Source: CAYHBS01 sp964360995
GTDB taxonomy: Bacteria > Patescibacteriota > Minisyncoccia > Ryanbacterales > HO2-45-13
Assembly: GCA_964360995.1 (NCBI GenBank)
Contig: CAYHYZ010000028.1
Span: 1-7,418, forward strand
Length of the DNA: 7,418 nt
Direction: 5' to 3'
Made by a program: the position numbers and the translations under genes. Below, piece by piece: positions 4,533 through 7,418 of the stretch. The notes beneath the pieces were generated by a model. The model ran no database searches and had not been told where the DNA came from. It was given only the letters and a program-made list of their open reading frames with translations. Numbering within the stretch: the stretch's first letter is position 1; each line of letters starts with the position of its first letter.

Positions 4533-5849
4533 ATGTTTTTTAGTGGCTGGCACCGCGTGTCCGAGCGAGCAATGCTCCACATCGATGGGGATTCATTTTT
4601 TGCTAATTGTGAAATCGCAGTTAATCCCGCACTGAAAGGGCGACCAGTGGTGACGGGTAAGGAGCGTGGCATTGCAAGCGCCATGAGCTACGAAGCAAAA
4701 AAAGCGGGAGTGACACGTGGCATGATGATCAGTGAAGTGCTCAAGCGCGTCCCGAACGCAGTCATTCTTCCATCTGATTACGAAACATACAGTTTATTTT
4801 CGCGTCGGATGTATACAATTGTTCGGAGATATACATCAGATGTTGAGGAATACAGTATCGACGAATGTTTCGCGGATATTACGGGACTTCGCCGGCCGCT
4901 CAAAAAAACGTACATAGAAATTGCGAAACGCATTCAATGGGAACTTTCCAGTGAGCTTGGTATGACATTCTCGGTTGGGCTTGCGCCAAATAAGGTGCTC
5001 GCGAAAGTTGCGTCCAAGCGCCTCAAGCCAGAGCCCGGAGGATTTACCGTCATTCACCCGCGGGACATTCACGCGCATCTTGCAGCGCTTCCTGTTGAAA
5101 AATTGTGGGGGATTGGCACACAGACCACCGCACTACTTGCGCGTCACGGCGTGTATACTGCAGGCGCGTTTGCGGCGAAAGATCAGTACTGGGTGGAGAG
5201 AAATCTCGCAAAGCCGTACCAAGAAATTTGGCGAGAGCTCAACGGAGAATATATCTACGAACTCAACCAAGAAGAAGCGCACACCTATCAGTCCATTAGC
5301 AAAACAAAAACATTTTCTCCTGCGTCCACTGACCCAGATATCGTTTATGCGCAGCTCGCAAAAAATATTGCGAATGCGTGCATTAAAGCGCGCAGGCATA
5401 ATCTCCTTGCGCGTCGCGTTGCGTTCTTTCTCAAAACGCAGGATTTTACGTATCACGGATATGACCTTACGCTCACGCGCCCCGCGGCAACGCCCGAAGC
5501 GATTCTTTCGTTACTTCGCCCTGCATTCCATCAAGTATTTCGCGAACACACAAAGTATCGCGCAACCGGCGTGGTACTGATGGATCTCACGCCGAGCGAT
5601 ATTCAGCAGCCAGATTTATTTGGCGGTATTGTGCATGTGGAACGCATGCAACGGATTTATGCGGGAGTGGATGCGATGGCGGAACGCTTTGGCAAACATG
5701 CCGTACTCCCAGGGTCAGCACTCCCCGCGCTTCATATGAAAAATTCTGGGAGAGATCCTGCAAGTCCGTCGCGTCGGGAGCAGGTGCGATTTCGAGGGGA
5801 AGGTGGACGTCAGCGGATTGGCATTCCACTCCTTGGCGAAGTGCGGTGA
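4533..5849 (+). CDS. Y-family translesion DNA polymerase (DinB/UmuC-like)
   Basis: The enzyme copies across damaged template bases. The catalytic set is intact: Asp18 in LHIDGDSFF with steric-gate Phe23, and Asp110-Glu111 in YSIDECFADITG. Other family blocks are MSYEAKKAGV, FSVGLAPNKVLAKVASKRLKP, the helix-hairpin-helix LWGIGTQTTALLARHGVYTAGAF, and a little-finger domain starting near SKTKTFSPA. QPDLF at 359-363 matches the beta-clamp motif QL[SD]LF with Pro for Leu, and about 75 residues follow it, ending IGIPLLGEVR. At 438 residues it is longer than most DinB proteins and near UmuC length. The gene starts 1 nt after the HTH-UmuD gene without a clear Shine-Dalgarno site, implying translational coupling. 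ATG 4572, just before LHIDGD, is a possible alternative start. No terminator separates it from the sigma gene. Confidence 0.92.
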   Translation: MFFSGWHRVSERAMLHIDGDSFFANCEIAVNPALKGRPVVTGKERGIASAMSYEAKKAGVTRGMMISEVLKRVPNAVILPSDYETYSLFSRRMYTIVRRYTSDVEEYSIDECFADITGLRRPLKKTYIEIAKRIQWELSSELGMTFSVGLAPNKVLAKVASKRLKPEPGGFTVIHPRDIHAHLAALPVEKLWGIGTQTTALLARHGVYTAGAFAAKDQYWVERNLAKPYQEIWRELNGEYIYELNQEEAHTYQSISKTKTFSPASTDPDIVYAQLAKNIANACIKARRHNLLARRVAFFLKTQDFTYHGYDLTLTRPAATPEAILSLLRPAFHQVFREHTKYRATGVVLMDLTPSDIQQPDLFGGIVHVERMQRIYAGVDAMAERFGKHAVLPGSALPALHMKNSGRDPASPSRREQVRFRGEGGRQRIGIPLLGEVR

Positions 5850-5907
5850 CACTCCCCGGTCGCGCCGCGTTGATATAGAAGACTTGTCACTGCAGGAGGA
5901 GAATCGC

Positions 5908-6744
5908 ATGGAACAAAGGGTCGCGAAACGATCAATTGATACAACGCCACTCGTGGACGTAGATCTTGTTGACGCAGACGCAGTACTCAAAAGCTACACA
6001 CGTCTTGTGCGAGCGCTTGCTGCAAAATACACTCGTGATAACTCCTACTTCGACGACTGTGTGCAGGAAGGGTATCTCGCGTTGCTCCGTGCCGCAGAGC
6101 TATTTGATACTACGTACGGAGTACATTTTCGTACGTACGCCGCAAGGCGCATTCATGCTGCCATCGCAAGATGGCAAGACAACGCCACCCAGATCATACG
6201 TCTTCCCGTCCATGTGCTCGAGGCACAGCGGAGGGCATCGCGGATACTGGAAGCTGGGATGGACGCTACTGACATCGAGCGAGATGCGTTGCCATTACGC
6301 GCGCGTATGTATTCGCTCGACGCCCCGGTGGATCGGCATCGAGAAGGTCAGAAAGGATTTACGCAGCACGATGTGCTTGTAGATACTCGCGTAGCGTCCG
6401 GCGTAGAAATACTCGAGGCGCATACGTTACTTGTGCGAGCGAGCGCTGAAGTTGAAGAACTCCGAGTGCTCGTGGCGGATATGTACACAAGGTCCCGCAA
6501 GAGCATGAGATACCGCGTTCGGTACCAAACGTTCCTTTCCTATTATTTCAATGCTCCGCACTATCCATCGACGACGCATGCAGCACTTGGTAGGCAGTAC
6601 GGGGTCACTCGCTGTGCGGTGAAGCAGCGCATTGCGTACGTGTGGAGGGAGTTATCTGCATTGCGCGCCCTTTACAACCATCCGTGGCTCGTGCGGAAGT
6701 TGAGCAGTATAGAGATGTTTACCGAACTCTGCGCACCTACCTAA
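5908..6744 (+). CDS. alternative sigma-70 family RNA polymerase sigma factor
   Basis: The start is fixed by AGGAGG (5894-5899) 8 nt before ATG 5908; an upstream in-frame ATG at 5803 would overlap the polymerase gene. The product has 278 residues. Region 2 spans about 28-90: LVRALAAKY (33-41), then FDDCVQEGYLALLRAAELFD (48-67, core-binding 2.2), then GVHFRTYAARRIHAAIARW (71-89, 2.3 with its aromatic residues). IRLPVHV (97-103) is the region 3.0 signature. A degenerate region 4 HTH lies at about 219-250 (HAALGRQYGVTRCAVKQRIAYVWREL). It is too short and divergent to be the primary sigma factor. It follows the polymerase by 58 nt with no terminator, so it is probably co-transcribed with the SOS-like genes. 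TGATATAGA (5871-5879) is a weak extended -10 that could add an internal promoter. The promoter class it recognises is unknown. Confidence 0.85.
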   Translation: MEQRVAKRSIDTTPLVDVDLVDADAVLKSYTRLVRALAAKYTRDNSYFDDCVQEGYLALLRAAELFDTTYGVHFRTYAARRIHAAIARWQDNATQIIRLPVHVLEAQRRASRILEAGMDATDIERDALPLRARMYSLDAPVDRHREGQKGFTQHDVLVDTRVASGVEILEAHTLLVRASAEVEELRVLVADMYTRSRKSMRYRVRYQTFLSYYFNAPHYPSTTHAALGRQYGVTRCAVKQRIAYVWRELSALRALYNHPWLVRKLSSIEMFTELCAPT

Positions 6745-6890
6745 CGAACTCCAGGGTCAGTCAGGTGCTGAAAAAAGTGTGGAGAGTCATGGCACACATC
6801 AATCCCGAATTTTTCGAGTCATGGCTGTGAGAGTTAAAACACCGTGCATCACTCCTTGAAGAGTTACTATCCGCAGTGCACAAATAGACG
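6745..6890. other. gap between sigma gene and its terminator
   Basis: No convincing gene is visible. There is a 10-nt direct repeat GAGTCATGGC (6784-6793 and 6816-6825). A 13-codon ORF (6789-6830, MAHINPEFFESWL) has GGAG 4 nt upstream but is too short to call. GTGCA/TGCAC (6844-6848, 6877-6881) encloses a small ACTC/GAGT stem. Confidence 0.4.
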
Positions 6891-6919
6891 CCGCACGAGC
6901 CCAAGCTCGTGCGGTTTTT
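6891..6919 (+). terminator. Rho-independent terminator before the rRNA promoter
   Basis: CCGCACGAGC (6891-6900) and GCTCGTGCGG (6905-6914) form a perfect 10-bp stem with a CCAA loop followed by five T residues. It closes the sigma-factor transcript and insulates the rRNA operon. Confidence 0.95.
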
Positions 6920-6924
6920 CACAA

Positions 6925-6952
6925 TTGACAGGGGGCACAGGGCAAGTATAAT
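6925..6952 (+). promoter_or_regulatory. rRNA operon promoter
   Basis: TTGACA (6925-6930) and TATAAT (6947-6952) both match consensus fully, with a 16-bp spacer. The start point is expected near 6958-6960, about 215 nt before the 16S gene. Confidence 0.92.
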
Positions 6953-6958
6953 GGTGAG

Positions 6959-7173
6959 GTCATGGAAAGAAGGCAACACGATTGATAAGGGAGGTTTGTT
7001 GCCGCGGCTGTTCGAAAGGATAGTCGCGTTTCTATCTGAAAGAACTTTTACAAATATTCGCCAGTTGGCGAATTATAGCTACACTCAATGTGCAATAAAC
7101 AAAAGTAGTGCAAGTGAATTTGTGTAACTGTGAGAATCCGTCGTTTTTGAGACTGGACAGAAATGAGTCTCTC
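6959..7173 (+). other. structured 16S rRNA leader with boxB-boxA-like antitermination signal
   Basis: The leader contains GGCAACA/TGTTGCC (6972-6978, 6997-7003), whose loop holds AAGGGAGG. A boxB-like stem GATAG/CTATC (7019-7023, 7032-7036) is followed 4 nt later by boxA-like AGAACTTTTACA (7041-7052), 8 of 12 to TGCTCTTTAACA. Next come the stem ATTCGCC/GGCGAAT (7056-7062, 7067-7073) and GAGACT/AGTCTC (7149-7154, 7166-7171) just before the mature 5' end. The boxB-then-boxA order is that of E. coli rrn leaders. The complementary half of the processing stem would lie beyond the window. Confidence 0.55.
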
Positions 7174-7418
7174 TTTATAGAGAGTTTGATCCTGGCTCAG
7201 GACGAACGCTGGCGGCGTGGATAAGGCATGCAAGTCAAGGGGGCCCGCAAGGGCAACCGGCAAACGGGGTAGTAACACGTAGGTACCCACCCAGAAGTCA
7301 GGAATAACTAGTCGAAAGGCTGGCTAATACCTGATGGTCCGAGCATTTCGAAAGAAGTGCTTGGTAAAGATTTTTCGCTTCTGGAGGGGCCTGCGGGCTA
7401 TCAGCTAGTTGGTAGGGT
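7174..7418 (+). rRNA. rrs: 16S ribosomal RNA, 5' part (runs off the window)
   Basis: The universal 27F site is intact at 7181-7200, equivalent to E. coli positions 8-27, which puts the mature 5' end near 7174. Conserved stretches GACGAACGCTGGCGGCGTG, GCATGCAAGTC, GTAACACGTAGG, GGCTAATACC and GGGCCTGCGGGCTATCAGC follow in normal order. The V1 segment after GCATGCAAGTC is short compared with E. coli, as in many Parcubacteria, and the overall look fits that group. The 3' part, and any 23S/5S, are outside the window. Confidence 0.97.

Noticed and set aside
4975..5580. 201-codon ORF in another frame of the polymerase gene
   Set aside because: Low-complexity Arg/Ser-rich translation inside a polymerase with intact motifs; a shadow frame.
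5803..5907. Upstream start for the sigma factor at 5803
   Set aside because: It would overlap the end of the polymerase gene and lacks the AGGAGG site that precedes ATG 5908.
6642..6830. 62-codon ORF overlapping the end of the sigma gene and running past it
   Set aside because: Most of it is an out-of-frame shadow of the sigma gene; only its last 28 codons are free, with no sign of a frameshift fusion or conserved domain.
6909..7127. 72-codon ORF in the rRNA leader
   Set aside because: It spans the rRNA promoter and structured leader, and would be translated from an RNA normally processed away.
1..7418. CRISPR array, transposase, integrase or tRNA gene
   Set aside because: No regularly spaced repeats, no mobile-element protein motifs and no tRNA T-loop (GGTTCGAATCC-like) signatures were seen on either strand.

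Overview
The window reads as a compact chromosomal stretch from a Candidate Phyla Radiation (Patescibacteria) bacterium, most likely Parcubacteria. The main clue is the 16S rRNA gene that begins near 7174 and runs off the right edge. Its 'GGATAAGGCATGCAAGTCAAGGGG' type start (quoted here from memory of the group) and shortened V1 region resemble Parcubacteria. This rests on recognition, not on an alignment. Expression signals are bacterial sigma-70 style: TTGACA/TATAAT promoters, strong GGAGG Shine-Dalgarno sites and Rho-independent terminators.

Layout. (1) 25-1259: a Nudix hydrolase and a separately promoted RimJ/RimL-type GNAT acetyltransferase ending in a strong terminator. (2) 1274-2018: an exported RlpA-like double-psi beta-barrel (DPBB) protein with its own promoter and terminator. 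(3) 2020-2215: a gene-free convergent interval packed with four strong hairpins, two of which share arms that could swap partners. This is the least explained DNA in the window. (4) 2216-3198, minus strand: an endonuclease/exonuclease/phosphatase (EEP) family enzyme with its own terminator. (5) 3289-3908: a second exported DPBB protein, small and cysteine-rich, between a near-consensus promoter and a strong terminator. (6) 3930-6744: an apparent SOS-type operon. It has a LexA-type winged HTH joined to a UmuD-type self-cleaving peptidase, a Y-family polymerase 1 nt downstream, and an alternative sigma-70 family factor 58 nt further on. A 20-bp palindrome lies between the -35 and -10 of its promoter, and the predicted transcript starts at the lexA ATG itself. 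(7) 6891-7418: a terminator, a fully consensus rRNA promoter, a structured leader and the 5' end of the 16S gene.

How the genes may work together. The HTH-UmuD protein should repress its own operon through the overlapping palindrome and be removed by RecA-stimulated self-cleavage after DNA damage. Its UmuD-like core could then also serve the adjacent polymerase. The sigma factor at the end of the operon would let the same damage signal redirect RNA polymerase. This is inferred from order, spacing and motifs. The two DPBB proteins look like envelope or peptidoglycan factors. The second keeps the three acidic/His positions of the RlpA active site, while the first carries Gln in place of the Glu.
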